Below are positions 9,601-19,039 of a stretch of DNA of 64,000 bases, piece after piece. Position 1 is the first letter of the stretch. Each line of letters starts with the position of its first letter. This stretch comes from Nemertoderma westbladi (Eukaryota; Xenacoelomorpha; Nemertodermatida; Nemertodermatidae): assembly GCA_032718475.1 (NCBI GenBank), contig JAUCBJ010001297.1:60824-124823 (forward strand), in the 5' to 3' direction. The notes below the pieces were generated by a model, which saw only the letters and a list, made by a program, of their open reading frames with translations, was not told the DNA's origin and did no database searches. Position numbers and translations under genes: made by a program.

Positions 9601-10435
9601 CTTCGTATGTAACAACACGCGGGCGGTAGGGATAGAACTCGCCCAAGATGCAACCGCATCAGCATTCATTAATGCCTTAGAAAGGTTTAGAGACCGCAAA
9701 GGTGGGACGATCGCAGTGATATACAGCGACAACGGCACCAACTTTGTGGGCGGAGAGAATGAGATGGCAGAGGCCTTGGACATCTTGGAAGGGGAGGAAG
9801 TCAGGGCGGCCATGAGACGACGACAAGTAAAGTGGGAGAGAAGGACGCCGTATGCACCACATACACTAGGATGCGTCGAGAAACTGGTGGGCAGTTCAAA
9901 GCGTCTAATGACAAAGCTAATGAACACCCACATGGTCACTGAGGACGTCTTACGGACAGTGCTTGCGAAGTGCGAGGGGATCATTAATAGCAGACTGCTA
10001 TACCCGGAGAATGATGACCCTGAATCACTAGACGTGCTGACGCCTAGCCATTTTCTAATGGAAAGGCCAGCGACCATCGATATGCGGGGTGTAGATCCAG
10101 ACGACATACACTCCCGCCAGAGTTGGAAAGTCGCTAAAGCAATAAGTGCCGAGTATTGGAGGAGGTGGGTTGAAGAATACCTGCCCACGCTCCATAAAAG
10201 AAGCAAGTGGAGGAAGCCGAATAGGGAGTTAAGAGAGGGAGATCTCGTAATCGTTACGGATGATACTATCATCAACAACCAATGGCGGTTGGCGAGAGTT
10301 GTAGGCACTTACTCCGATGAGGACGAAAGAGTCCGATCGGTAGAAGTGCGGATAGGTGGTAAGATAGGTGCGAAGGACAGAAAAACCTACAGGAGAGCTG
10401 TAGGGAAATGCTGTCTGTTAGAAGGGGCACCTTAG
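6563..10435 (+). CDS. pol: A1 Pol: protease C-part, RT, RNase H, integrase
   Basis: An open 1290-codon stretch. Its first few codons are an out-of-frame artefact of the indel near 6570; true homology starts at RPSRMAVTTISSKDE. Order: protease tail and linker (1-230); RT with FTCDIEGMFNQV near 328 and the YVDD box near 411; RNase H (FSDASLEAYGAALYL near 595, LELTAARLG, YWTDSMVVLGWL); integrase with an HHCC zinc module (HQIIWDSHKSILHGG...CQTC, about 914-960) and a D, D-X49-E triad (HCGVDMFGP, YSDNGTNF, GCVEK); and a C-terminal DUF5641-like segment (REGDLVIVTDD). All catalytic residues appear intact, so of the three copies this Pol is closest to functional, but it lacks an intact Gag upstream. 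Confidence 0.93.
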   Translation: MGGMERDRTRPSRMAVTTISSKDEILEMRTGRCAIAAVAPGCDYGATIDPIQVIESININARRPTNIEVEQYKFLDDIDFSIPDVDVRKVSIIVGMDCPTAHERMQTVFGEDKQCDPVAILTPFGWTLSGPIKSKIPFRMSETSGCMFTGTMQEMGDEGAEEQLKRLLRQDFEGLKETRVGTSVEDKQALQSVEESMTCDEGRYTIGMVWKLPKIPLPDNRGMVLTRLRKLKQTLKRSPEKNEYIHRTIKKYVEKGWAVELPVDEPNTDRTYYLPLHVALDPKKGKLRMVVDASAKTNGKCLNDYLLEGPNIYNSGIEVLLRFRNGKHTFTCDIEGMFNQVRVTEEDSDSQRFLWYNGEKEPPIIPAYKMVVQNMGAKSSSFTTTMAVRDTVKGKEDRYSSRAVDMIRRGFYVDDGMESGNTVEEILETGREVRDILKGSGFNLTKFQSSSEEFIKEIEDKKPGSTMDNPTTAKGQDMAIKRTESQQKALGIVWDRKTDELKYQLSQVGADTHTKRGYVSYIARIYDPLGLASPLLVTGKQILKRVYKLKDEWDVEVPEEIKKQWSKWTGDLEKMGTYNMPRVYFPDGNMTNLDLHMFSDASLEAYGAALYLVQREGAHKPRLAFSKAKSTPPDSASVPKLELTAARLGVRATAYLVDTIPNIVETHYWTDSMVVLGWLHNERTRYPIFVANRVDEIRATTELERWHYCPTDENPADLLSRGVVRHTFLKKEVLWQHGPEFLSDKEAWPPMRKVDPGSEVVSEGEEGDSEGEEIYSQMVREIRDVQPKQELCDNPTDKLLSYSSSWYNTKKLVAYWRAFGNFLAGVGKDKKIRTSIDLEGAAKAVIRYEQRKNYGDEVESVGNQQHLRRDSELITLSPQLNDDGILVMNSRVGYNNSIIVPSKPIIIPTGSPIVHQIIWDSHKSILHGGTNRTLTEIRRTFWVIQLKKKVKAVVGQCQTCRRAKKERAIQEMAPLPASRVRQHDPPFTHCGVDMFGPIKIKVMRHTEKRYGIIFVCNNTRAVGIELAQDATASAFINALERFRDRKGGTIAVIYSDNGTNFVGGENEMAEALDILEGEEVRAAMRRRQVKWERRTPYAPHTLGCVEKLVGSSKRLMTKLMNTHMVTEDVLRTVLAKCEGIINSRLLYPENDDPESLDVLTPSHFLMERPATIDMRGVDPDDIHSRQSWKVAKAISAEYWRRWVEEYLPTLHKRSKWRKPNRELREGDLVIVTDDTIINNQWRLARVVGTYSDEDERVRSVEVRIGGKIGAKDRKTYRRAVGKCCLLEGAP

Positions 10436-11379
10436 TGGAGTTGAAGAAGAGTTTAGTCATCCAAGCTTTGGACTGAGGGGGGTGGGATTGAGGGCGAGAC
10501 GCCCTTCCCACACAAAAAAAATAGAAAATAAAAAATAAAATAATAGTACATAGTAGGTACGCAGTTAGTAGGCAGAAGTTAGCCAGTAAGAGGTACGTAG
10601 TACCATCAGTTAGTTAGTTAGAGAGTTAGAGGGTACGTAGTAGCGTTAGTTAGAGAGTTAGAGGGTACGTAGTACCGTCAGTTAATTAGTTAGAGAGTTA
10701 GATGGTACGTAGTACCGTTAGTTAGAGAGTTAGAGGGTACGTAGTACCGTTAGTTAGAGAGTTAGAGGGTACGTAGTACCGTTAGTTAAAGAGTTAGAGG
10801 GTACGTAGTACCGTTAGTTAGAGAGTTAGAGGGTACGTAGTACCGTTAGTTAGAGAGAGAGAGTAAGAGTTAGAGGGTACGTAGTACCGTTAGTTAGAGA
10901 GAGAGTAAGAGGTAGAAGGGTATAAGATATAGATATTAGTTAGCAGTTAGTAGCGAGAGGGGGGCATATGAGTACAGCTGGGTAAATCGTGTGGCCACGC
11001 GACGCATACTGCTGTACTGCACAGGCCCACAGAGTAGGCCAGAATGTGGATTAGAGAATAGAATAATCCATAGGCAATAGTAAGTAGTAGGACAGTAGAA
11101 TTAAAACTAAACTAAAATAAATAGAATAGGGCTGAAAGTTACAAATTATGGCAACACTAGGAAAGTTATTCTGGAACATAATAAAAGTAACTGACAGAAA
11201 TTAAAATTAGGGTGTATTTACTAGCTTCAGAATTAATTAGTAATAATTTAGGCTAAAAGGGCGCAGTTGAGTAAGGAATAGGCCATTATCGGACCGTACA
11301 GAACATCTTAGATACATCACTCATCTGTATTGCGCCTTGGTAAGGCACCACCTTACAGGTGAGCGAGTGAGTGTTCGGA
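10436..11379 (+). other. Pol to ORF3 spacer of A1
   Basis: About 940 bp of non-coding DNA conserved in order in all three copies: an A-rich stretch, the palindromic repeat array, a block around CATATGAGTACAGCTGG, a possible stem (GGATTA / TAATCC near 11048-11069), and a stem GTAAGG / CCTTAC (11341-11356) overlapping CAG|GTGAGC, which resembles a splice donor. It is a plausible place for an internal promoter or splice signals serving ORF3. None is proven. Confidence 0.7.
10588..10890 (+). repeat. Tandem palindromic array (GGTACGTAGTACC) in A1
   Basis: About nine copies of a roughly 32-bp unit, each a GGTACGTAGTACC palindrome plus a GTTAGTTAGAGAGTTAGA spacer. The same array sits at the same place in A2 (about 18 copies) and A3 (about 10). 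Confidence 0.93.
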
Positions 11380-13925
11380 ATGACGAGCAAATTGATCAGA
11401 AAGAGAAAGGCGGAGTCAGGAGGAAAGGAGATACTGGTGGATTTCACCGAGAGGCATCCGGAAGAGAAGACGAGAGGATACTACGAGAGGTTGGAAAGGG
11501 GTCACGCGGCACGAGCGCTGCAGGATCACTTCTGGGAGATGCACGAACAGCGGCTGGTCGGGACCTACGGGACGCCGTCGCTGGACAATGCGATCTTCCA
11601 ACACTTCCACTACGTGGTAAAAGGGGACGAGGCGAAGTTCGGGATTCCAAAGTACCCGAGGGAATCACCAAGGAAGGATTGGAAGAGATTCATAGAGTCC
11701 GTCAACAGGGGAGGATATATGATCCTAGACGATGAGGGAACTGTGGAAGACGAGGAGGGTTCGAGACGAGGATCGGCGGGGTCGGCCAGGACCATACTCC
11801 TACATTTGGCCGCGCCAAATGGGGACATCTTCTTATTCGATCTAGGAACGTATGGGAAGAAGGACGGGGCGAAATTAAACCGGTTGCCGAAAGCGGTACA
11901 AGTCTTGGTAAGAGAGAAGTCGACGACGAAAGTGGGATCGGCGATTCGCGAGGACACGGAGAGAATCATCGGTCCGGACGCCACCAACCTCCTGGATATG
12001 CAGAAGGTCTTCATGGCTATGACGGCACCGGATGGGTTGGGGGTAGTCGGAAACACAGGTCAATACGGGGCGGTGGCAATGGGCCAACTATTGGGGCTCG
12101 TATGCCACAAACCGATGGACTGGGGGAAGTTCAGGGAAGAATACGGAGCAGAACTAGCGAACTCGCTAAAGTGGGGAGCGAGACCGGGAAAGCAAGAGGT
12201 ATATCAATTCCGCAGAGGAGCGATAAAGGTATATCAGAAGCGATATATCCTGCAGGAAGATTGGATGATGATAAGTTTGCTTAACTTATTTATGACCGTG
12301 GTTATCGAGAGGGAACCAGCGGCATTTCTGTTATCGGGATCACCCCTAAGCTACAGGACAGCCTTTAAAATGGCCTTCGACGGTCTGGTAGACCACCCGG
12401 GGCTGAAGGGCGAGTCGGTGTACTATAACAGCCGACATCTGGTAGACGGGGAGACAGATACGCCGTATCAGAGATGGGAGCAGCTAGAGACGGATAGACG
12501 AGAAGCAAAGCGACTGGAAGAAGTCGCTAGACGGCAGAGGATAGAAGCAGAGGAGAGGGAAGAGGAGGCCAGGACGCAGAGTTACGGCTTCGAGGAACAG
12601 GCAGGCTTAGACGAACTTCATTGGACTTCATCAGGGAGTTCGGGGGAGTCTCTAGGGCGAGAATTGGGATGGACGGTGGGATCGCCGAAACAGTCGACGT
12701 CGGGGTTGCAAGAGATGCCCATACCAGCGGGCGCCGAAGGCGACCAACCACCAAGGAAGTTAAGGGAGCTAGAGGGATGGAGAGCTACGGGCGAGAGCCA
12801 AGGCGGGAAGGGACATAGTGGATCCATCGGGATACCGGGGTTGGAGCCACTGCCAGAGGAGGAGGATGACGACGACGAGTTCGGAGGGGTGCCGCCCATC
12901 GAGAGGATTGGCCACTCGGACACGGACTGGGTTGGCGGGAGGGTGGTGACGGCCAGTGGGGCGAGGGCCTTCTGGAACAGATCCGGCAAGCGGTCCTGGG
13001 TGCACGAGGAGCCAGCGATGGATTTCGCGGGGAGCACTATCAGGTTGGGCGAGCAACCGGGGACGGCACCACGGATAGTATTCGGGGGACAATGCCCGAG
13101 AGGGGCGAAGAGATCGACGTAGACAGGGACACCAACGTGGAGAAGTTCGCCTACCAGCGACTCCACAGACCGCGGAGATCGCTCGGGACGAAAGACGACG
13201 TGGGGCGGGAGACATTGGTACTCGGTTGCGACTACTGTGGGAGACAGACCCACCAGGAAAGGAGCTGCTTGTACCGGTTCCAAAAGGGAACCTTTTGTCT
13301 CTACTGCCGAGAGTCGAGCCACAGGATGGGGGCGTGTCCCCGGTTGCATAACCGATGTCTGAAGTGCAACTTTCGGGGACACTACGGACGCCAGTGCGAC
13401 TGGATGGACGACGAAGAGAAGTTCAGAAGATTCGAGGAGTGGGCCGACGTCGGGGCCATGACGCGCCAGCGCATGAAGGCCCAGGAGTTCAAGTGGGGTT
13501 TCTTCCTTATCAATCAGGAGGCTCACATGGAAATCATAAAGCGGAGGTTACCGTTTACCTATCAAGAGGTAGCAACGGCGGCGTCGTATGCCGGAGTGAT
13601 GAATACACAAAGATATTTGGACAGGTGGACGCCACAGAACTGAGGGGAGTTTAGGGATTTCTTGGCGGAGCACGTGCCGCGAGCAATGAAAATGATCCTA
13701 TGGGACGCCACCAGAGGGAGACAACAGGGCCACTCTGAGGGGCCACCGGCGAAGCGATATCGGGCACTAATAACACCAGCGCCCAAGGAGCCAACAACCG
13801 GGATCTGTAGGGAGGTGGCGGCGAAAGTCCGAAAGCAGAAAACGGATCCCAGAGGAGCGGCAGTAACCAAGAAACGACCCAGGGAAGAGGACGCCAGAGG
13901 GAACTATCCCCAGAGGAACAGATAG
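11380..13925 (+). pseudogene. A1 ORF3: CCHC-knuckle protein downstream of integrase
   Basis: A second long gene after pol, about 850 codons, starting at the ATG at 11380 (MTSKLIRKRK; the same start is used in A2 and A3). Residues 1-370 form a well-conserved domain (ILVDFTERHPEEKTRGYYER, LFDLGTYGKKDG) I do not recognise. A Glu/Arg helix follows (near 370-405), then an acidic stretch (EEEDDDDEFGG). Three perfect C-X2-C-X4-H-X4-C knuckles lie at 13227-13397 (CDYCGRQTHQERSC, CLYCRESSHRMGAC, CLKCNFRGHYGRQC). A basic tail follows. A1 carries a one-base frameshift near 13090 and a CGA-to-TGA stop at 13641. No signal peptide or membrane segment is seen, so it is not a typical env. A nucleic-acid-binding, nucleocapsid-like role is inferred from the knuckles. 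Confidence 0.85.
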
Positions 13926-14631
13926 GTTCCCAGGGCCGGGGGAGTTAAACTGAGACTTGGACGTGGTACGCCTGGAAGGCGCCGCGTGGGACGTACGAAC
14001 TATTAAGTACAAACTAAGCTGATGCAAAATAATTAAATAAGTGCAATTATATGTACATACGTAGTGGTCAGTAGTTTAGCAATAAAAATATACGTTCGGA
14101 GTAAGTACTATAGTCATACAACCTTTCTCAATTAGCTACTGGGACTGGGGGGATAACTGACTATGGCACTATGGACGAGACACCAGACGATTTCACACTT
14201 CTTGAGTGCGACGGCACAAGAGGGGGGGGGAGATTCGTCAGAAGGGATGAGGTAGCCAAAGAGAGACGGAGTAATAGTGCGAAGTGCGGAGAGAGTGCGG
14301 ACGCAATTCTAGTGTGGGGGGGGGAGAATAAGAGGTTGAGTGAGGGACGAGGAGGTCCGAGGGTATGAGAGAGTTAGGGTGAGAGTGGAGAAGAGATAGG
14401 GCGAAAGTGTTGGGGAAACAAAAGTCGTGTGAGAGGTGAGCGCGATCGGCCCGACATGGGACGCCAGGCATACAGGGTAGCGTTATCATACCCATAGGGA
14501 GCAGCCTGGAAAGCCGGCTCCGAGAGAAAAGAATTCCACCCCACACCCGATACTAGATCGGGATCCAGCGGGATTGTAGCGCACTTTAGGTGGATGCTAT
14601 CTTCTCACCGGGAAGATAGCATGGGGGGGAG
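13926..14631 (+). other. 3' untranslated region of A1
   Basis: Non-coding stretch between ORF3 and the 3' LTR, similar in A2 and A3. It has short G runs (near 14222-14231 and 14316-14324) and ends in a stem-loop and polypurine tract. No convincing ORF. Confidence 0.7.
14594..14631 (+). promoter_or_regulatory. Stem-loop plus polypurine tract of A1
   Basis: Arms ATGCTATCTTC (14594-14604) and GAAGATAGCAT (14612-14622) enclose a 7-base loop. A GGGGGGGAG purine tract then abuts the LTR and should prime plus-strand DNA synthesis. The same arrangement occurs in A2 (49810-49847) and A3 (51609-51645, with one arm mismatch). Confidence 0.85.
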
Positions 14632-15162
14632 TGTTAGCTTATTCAATCCTGCTAACACCCCATAAAGTTAAGCCGATAAGCAATATTGGGGGCCACGAGA
14701 TTGGGTAACCAATCACTCGTGTCACCCCAACAAAATGGGAAGGAGAAACACACAATGAGGGTCAGGGGCCAAACCCCTAACCCAGAGAGAACAGGTGGAG
14801 TGAACGGGAACACTCCAAAGGGTGCCAACAAGGGTATCAACCAATCAGAGGGGGGAAAGGCATCGATTAGGTAGAGTAACAAGGCCAACCCGTGCAATAT
14901 AGCCAGTTGGCAGTAATCATTTCAGTTCAGTTATCTCAGTATCATATTGGTGCTAGTTAGGTTAGTTAGTTTAGCTAGGGAAGGACCGGGACTTTAATTA
15001 CCGTTTCCCGCCTTCTGTGTACGACATCATATATCTATATCTATATCTTTTACCTGAATATTATACGCGACAAACAACGTAAACCCTTTCACTCTTCACA
15101 CACGGCGGGGACGCGTAAATTAACAAACGGATAAACCGGGATCCTCCCTGGATCCCGTCACA
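14632..15162 (+). repeat. 3' LTR of A1
   Basis: 531 bp, TGTTAGC...GTCACA, about 98.5 percent identical to 1374-1904 by eye. It is followed by the GTTCG duplication at 15163-15167. Confidence 0.95.
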
Positions 15163-15167
15163 GTTCG

Positions 15168-16145
15168 GAACTTGGGTTGTCCAGCAAAGATGTCTTCGGC
15201 TAGCTCTTTGTCGATGAATGTTCCTGTGCTACCGGAGTCAAGGAGGGCATTCACTATATAACTCCTTTTAGGTAAGTGGACCCTTAACTGCACTACTGGA
15301 AATTCTCGGATTCCTACATTGGAAGTTGGCGCTTTCCAAGATGGTTGTCGATCAGAAGTAGTTAGGGTGAGGTCGCTGTCGGTGTCTTTTTCGTAAGTGA
15401 GTGCTCGATACACTGCGGTATTTATCATGTAACAGGATTCGTTTTCGTCGGAGAATTCGTCCGTATAGAATCCTTCCATCTCAGAACTTTGGTCAGTGTC
15501 ATTCACATCACTGAACTGGACATGTAATTCGGAATCACTTACCTGACTCTGGCTGTTTCGCTCGAATTCAGTGTGCAACAAGATATGATGTTTCGCACCG
15601 CACTTTGCACACCTTGTGTCGGAGTAACAGGTTCGCCGTTGGTGTCCTTGTCTGAGGCAATTATAACACAACCGCTTATCCCACATGACTTCCCATCTCT
15701 CCGTTAATGATTTCTTTAGGAATTCATCACACATATTCAAACGGTGAGTCCCGTCACATAGCACACATTTCGGTTTGATGTTACTTACCTTATTTTGAAC
15801 AACATTGTGCACACTCGTTCTTTCTTTGGGCTTTCTCATCTGAATTCTCTTAGGAGACGGAGGAGGAGTTTTTCTTACCTGTTCTCTCCTGTCATTGGTT
15901 CGAGACTTGAATTTACTTACCTGTTCTTTAGGTGTTTTATTGACATAATAAGATCTTTCAGTGTCTTTCCCGCTGTCCTCTCCTTGAGAAGTCTGGCTTT
16001 CGCCGTCGTCGGTATAACACACTGGTGTTACTTTTCTCCTAGAAACGGGTTTCTCACTTACCTTGTTTTCCGGTGTCTTCTCTCTGGACTGCTTTAGGAG
16101 TTGTAATTTCACTTCTCCGTCTAAGAATGACATGAGATCAGCCAT
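15168..16145 (-). CDS. gag: B1 Gag C-terminus: zinc knuckles and protease start
   Basis: Minus-strand frame, with the first Met at 16145. It shows the BEL-type Cys/His series: CDGTHRLNMC with a preceding CVLC, then CYNCLRQGHQRRTC, then CAKCGAKHH (about residues 122-190), which bind the element's RNA. The aspartic protease active site LLDSGSTGTFID lies near the end. The frame meets A1's target duplication at 15163-15167 and resumes in the same frame at 1368. Upstream it is continuous in frame with the capsid segment except for one TAA near 16164. A1's own LTR supplies a spurious C-terminus just past 15163. Confidence 0.9.
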
Positions 16146-16163
16146 GGTAGGGTCTCGTCGTTG

Positions 16164-16652
16164 TTATTCCATCATATATAACACTTTTTTATCCCAGCGT
16201 GTACCTACTCCACCCTTCGGTAAAGTAGAAGCCACGGCTCCAATAACCATAGAACTCTGATATTCATGAGACTTACCTAACCAATCTAATTGTCTACAGA
16301 TCTCTTGAATCTCATCGGAAAACTCTATTATCTTGCTGCTAATGAACTCTCGGGGCGCTACTAATTTTGCATACAAATATTTAGCTATGTTATTCCTATT
16401 ACCATACCTGATGTTTATTGTATCCCAAACTTGTGTTAATCCGTCTGGATGTCCAATAAACTTTAACGCCATTAACTTGGGAGATCCTTGCAAGCACTCG
16501 ATGAGGAATCTAAGTTTCTCTCCGTTAGATAGCACAGAGTTCTGTATGTTATCTTTGTAATATTCATTAAAAGGTAACCATTTCATCTCATCTCCATTGA
16601 ACTTGACTATCTCTCCCACCTTTACCGCTTGACGGGCTTCGGTTCTAGCCAT
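16164..16652 (-). pseudogene. gag: B1 Gag capsid segment (DUF1759-like)
   Basis: A 162-codon stretch with the capsid signature VGEIVKFNGDEMKWLPFNEY and SNGEKLRFLIECLQGSPKLM, followed by the DTINIRYGNRNNIAK helix region. The capsid forms the shell of the virus-like particle. It ends at a TAA (16164-16166) that is probably a nonsense mutation, because the same frame continues to the zinc knuckles within a few codons. A frameshift near 16630 separates it from the N-terminal Gag segment. Confidence 0.82.
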
Positions 16653-19039
16653 TTGACGTTAAAACTTTCTTGGGCCATCGTGTTATTTAATGTCGAGTTA
16701 TCGGTATATAAATTTCTAGGATTATGATCAAGTCTATAGGGAATATCATTGTCAACAGGTTTATAATTACCCTTAATAGGGTTCACTATAGGAGTTTCTA
16801 CTTCACTAGCAGTATAGATGCGTGTAGGCTCCACACCTTGCGCATGAGATACTTCAGACCTAACAGGTTGACACATTGTTACCGAGGGTGGTGGTATACC
16901 CTTTTGTGTATTTACTAATTTATCGCGTTCTAATGCGATACTTTGCTGCACTTCTTGCAACTCTAACCTACTTTCCCTTACTGTGCCCTTGAACTGCTTA
17001 ACAGTCTCCTGCATCTGCCCGAGCAGGAGATCCATCCCCCGCCGTCTCTCATCCACCCACTCGACCGCCGAAGCGGGAGCCGCCAACGTTGTAGCGGGCG
17101 GACGAGGGACAACGGGCGACAAATCATTAATTTTTCGCTCGGAGTCAGGGACATGAACATTTTCAGGGGAGGTTCTGTGGGGCACAGGTAGCTTAGTGCT
17201 GTGCAGAGGGAATTTAGAGGTGGGTTCTGGGAGCACAGGTGTCTCTATCACCGAAGGGGTGATTTCAAGAACAGGCCTAATTATTTCAGGCTCATCTACT
17301 ATAGTAGGGAGTCTTTCTATTTTAATTATTTGGTCTGTGGGTTCTGTACTACCTAAGTCTGTGTTAGTTAGTTGCCTTCTAACAGCTGGGGGCAAATCAG
17401 GCAATTTGTGACGGTGAGATGTTCTTCTACGCCTACTTAGACGAGATCTATTTCCTCCGCCTTCAGGATTGGTGGTATCGCCTTCCTCAGATGATGTATA
17501 TCCTTGTCTTTTGGGAGTAGATCGATTCATCATCTGCATATTACTAGCTGTTAACTGTTTATTGAAGTTGTCTTGCCTCTCTTGTAGATTTTCCAACTCT
17601 AGTTGGGTTGTCTCTTCAGATGCCCTCCGTTCTGCTTCTGCCACTGCTATTTTTCTTTCCGCTTCGGCCGCCTTTCTTTCCGCTTCTGCCGCTGCTGCTT
17701 TTCTTTCCGCTTCGGCCGCCTTTCTTTCCGCTTCTACTGCTGCAGCTACCGCTTTTGCCTCTGCCGCTGCCGCTTTTGCCTCTGCCGCTGCCTCTGCGGC
17801 TTTTCTATCCACTTCTGCCGCTTTTCTTTCCGCTTCTGCCACTGCCACTGCCGCTGCTGCTGTCTTTCTATCTTCTATACGTTTTTTCTTTACTTGTTCT
17901 TCTTGAACCTTAGCGATGCGGATGCTTTCATCAAATTTAGCTTGGTTCGCAGCTATCCTATCCGCATCGATTGCGTCCAACACAAGCTTGGCTCCTTCAC
18001 TATTAGGGCTAAGTCCATCCAGCCGTCTCCTCAATTCTTCGTCCCCTACAAAGCGTTGATAGTCTGACAGATAGATGTCAATGGCATCCCTCTTATGCGG
18101 TTTCTCTGCTGTCGCTTCGCTTTCCACTTGGGAAAAGGTAGCGTCTGTTGATTCTCCATGGGTTGAGCGCTCATCCAACTGAGATTTCCACGGGGTAGTT
18201 CTTTGAACTTGGAGGCTCACCCGCTGAAACCACGTCTTTACGGCAACTTGCAACGACGTGTCTTGTCTTCTTTTGGAAGCCTCCTCAAAGGCAGATAAGA
18301 TTAGTCTGATTCTTAGAATTCTTTCTCTAACTTGATAAAGCAGCTTTCCCTGCTCTTGAGGTCCTTGTGGTTGTCGAAACAATTGTTCCTCTAATCTCTC
18401 CATAGAGCTGAAGAATCCCTGTACGTATCCGGCTGCTGACCTCTTCCATACAGCTGGATCACTGGTTTCTTTTGTCACTCCCATCCTGTGTATGTCTTCC
18501 CAGGCAGCTTCTGATAAGTCAAACGGGAGTCCGGGTCCGGGGAAGTTCCATTGCAACTCGACAATAGACTTCAGTTCTTCCCTTGTATATCCCGCATAAC
18601 TATCCTTGGTCGATTGTTTACTTCTCGCCCAATCAATCTGGTGTTCCTCCACTGCAATCAATACCCTAGCAAGTAAGGCTGCAGGAAGGATGAGAAGGGG
18701 ATCCGAATAAACCACATCTGCCATTTTAGCTCCGCCCTCGGATGTCAGCTCTACAGTATCCGCACCACTGGAGCTGTCGGTCCGCTGAGAAATAAGTTCT
18801 CGGCTCGAGTGTTGCTGCTGTTCTGCTGCTTCTTGGTCTCGTTTGACTTGAGCTCGAGTGCCTATAATAGACCTACGGTGTTGGACCAGCCTAGGGTCTG
18901 ATATTACTACTGGAGGGATGACCTTTCTTACAGTAGGAGGTGAGTTGAACTTTGTTCTCACACGTTCCACACTCCTATCTGGGTCACAGATGGTTGTATC
19001 TAAGAGACTGTCTGACAGGTTTTGCTTTGTGTCAGACAT
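16622..19039 (-). CDS. gag: B1 Gag N-terminal region with Ala/Glu coiled coil
   Basis: An 805-codon frame from the ATG at 19039 (MSDTKQNLSDSLLD), supported as the real start because B2 begins at the matching ATG 28291. Residues ~100-330 form a conserved helical domain of unknown identity (EHQIDWARSKQSTKDSYAGY). Residues ~385-490 are an Ala/Glu/Lys-rich repeat (AEAERKAAEAERK), a likely long coiled coil. Ser/Thr/Pro-rich linkers follow. The C-terminus at 16622 is created by a frameshift; capsid continues in another frame at 16652. A large N-terminal extension before the DUF1759 capsid is thus shared by families A and B, although the sequences differ. Confidence 0.85.
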   Translation of the reverse strand: MSDTKQNLSDSLLDTTICDPDRSVERVRTKFNSPPTVRKVIPPVVISDPRLVQHRRSIIGTRAQVKRDQEAAEQQQHSSRELISQRTDSSSGADTVELTSEGGAKMADVVYSDPLLILPAALLARVLIAVEEHQIDWARSKQSTKDSYAGYTREELKSIVELQWNFPGPGLPFDLSEAAWEDIHRMGVTKETSDPAVWKRSAAGYVQGFFSSMERLEEQLFRQPQGPQEQGKLLYQVRERILRIRLILSAFEEASKRRQDTSLQVAVKTWFQRVSLQVQRTTPWKSQLDERSTHGESTDATFSQVESEATAEKPHKRDAIDIYLSDYQRFVGDEELRRRLDGLSPNSEGAKLVLDAIDADRIAANQAKFDESIRIAKVQEEQVKKKRIEDRKTAAAAVAVAEAERKAAEVDRKAAEAAAEAKAAAAEAKAVAAAVEAERKAAEAERKAAAAEAERKAAEAERKIAVAEAERRASEETTQLELENLQERQDNFNKQLTASNMQMMNRSTPKRQGYTSSEEGDTTNPEGGGNRSRLSRRRRTSHRHKLPDLPPAVRRQLTNTDLGSTEPTDQIIKIERLPTIVDEPEIIRPVLEITPSVIETPVLPEPTSKFPLHSTKLPVPHRTSPENVHVPDSERKINDLSPVVPRPPATTLAAPASAVEWVDERRRGMDLLLGQMQETVKQFKGTVRESRLELQEVQQSIALERDKLVNTQKGIPPPSVTMCQPVRSEVSHAQGVEPTRIYTASEVETPIVNPIKGNYKPVDNDIPYRLDHNPRNLYTDNSTLNNTMAQESFNVKWLEPKPVKR

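Larger units (their letters stand above)
1374..15162 (+). mobile_element. BEL/Pao family A copy A1, full length, 13.8 kb
   Basis: This is a complete LTR retrotransposon with 531-bp LTRs at both ends (TG...CA), a GTTCG target duplication, and the internal order gag, protease, RT, RNase H, integrase, repeat array, ORF3, polypurine tract. It is large for BEL/Pao, which usually run about 5-10 kb. The excess comes from the long Gag N-terminal extension and ORF3. The two LTRs differ at roughly eight positions (about 1.5 percent), so the insertion is fairly young. Coding lesions include a frameshift in the Gag start, frame changes at poly-G tracts, an indel near 6570 and a frameshift plus a stop in ORF3. 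The 1290-codon pol stretch is open. Confidence 0.95.

Noticed and set aside
11380-13925. ORF3 as an envelope gene
   Set aside because: It lies where env is found in some BEL/Pao elements, but it lacks a signal peptide, hydrophobic membrane segment and cleavage site, and it has three CCHC knuckles.
17603-18067. Plus-strand frames of Phe, Leu, Cys and Arg codons opposite the B1 coiled coil (also 29426-29626 opposite the B2 one)
   Set aside because: Antisense of Ala/Glu/Lys repeat codons; they look like membrane proteins only because of the repeat composition.
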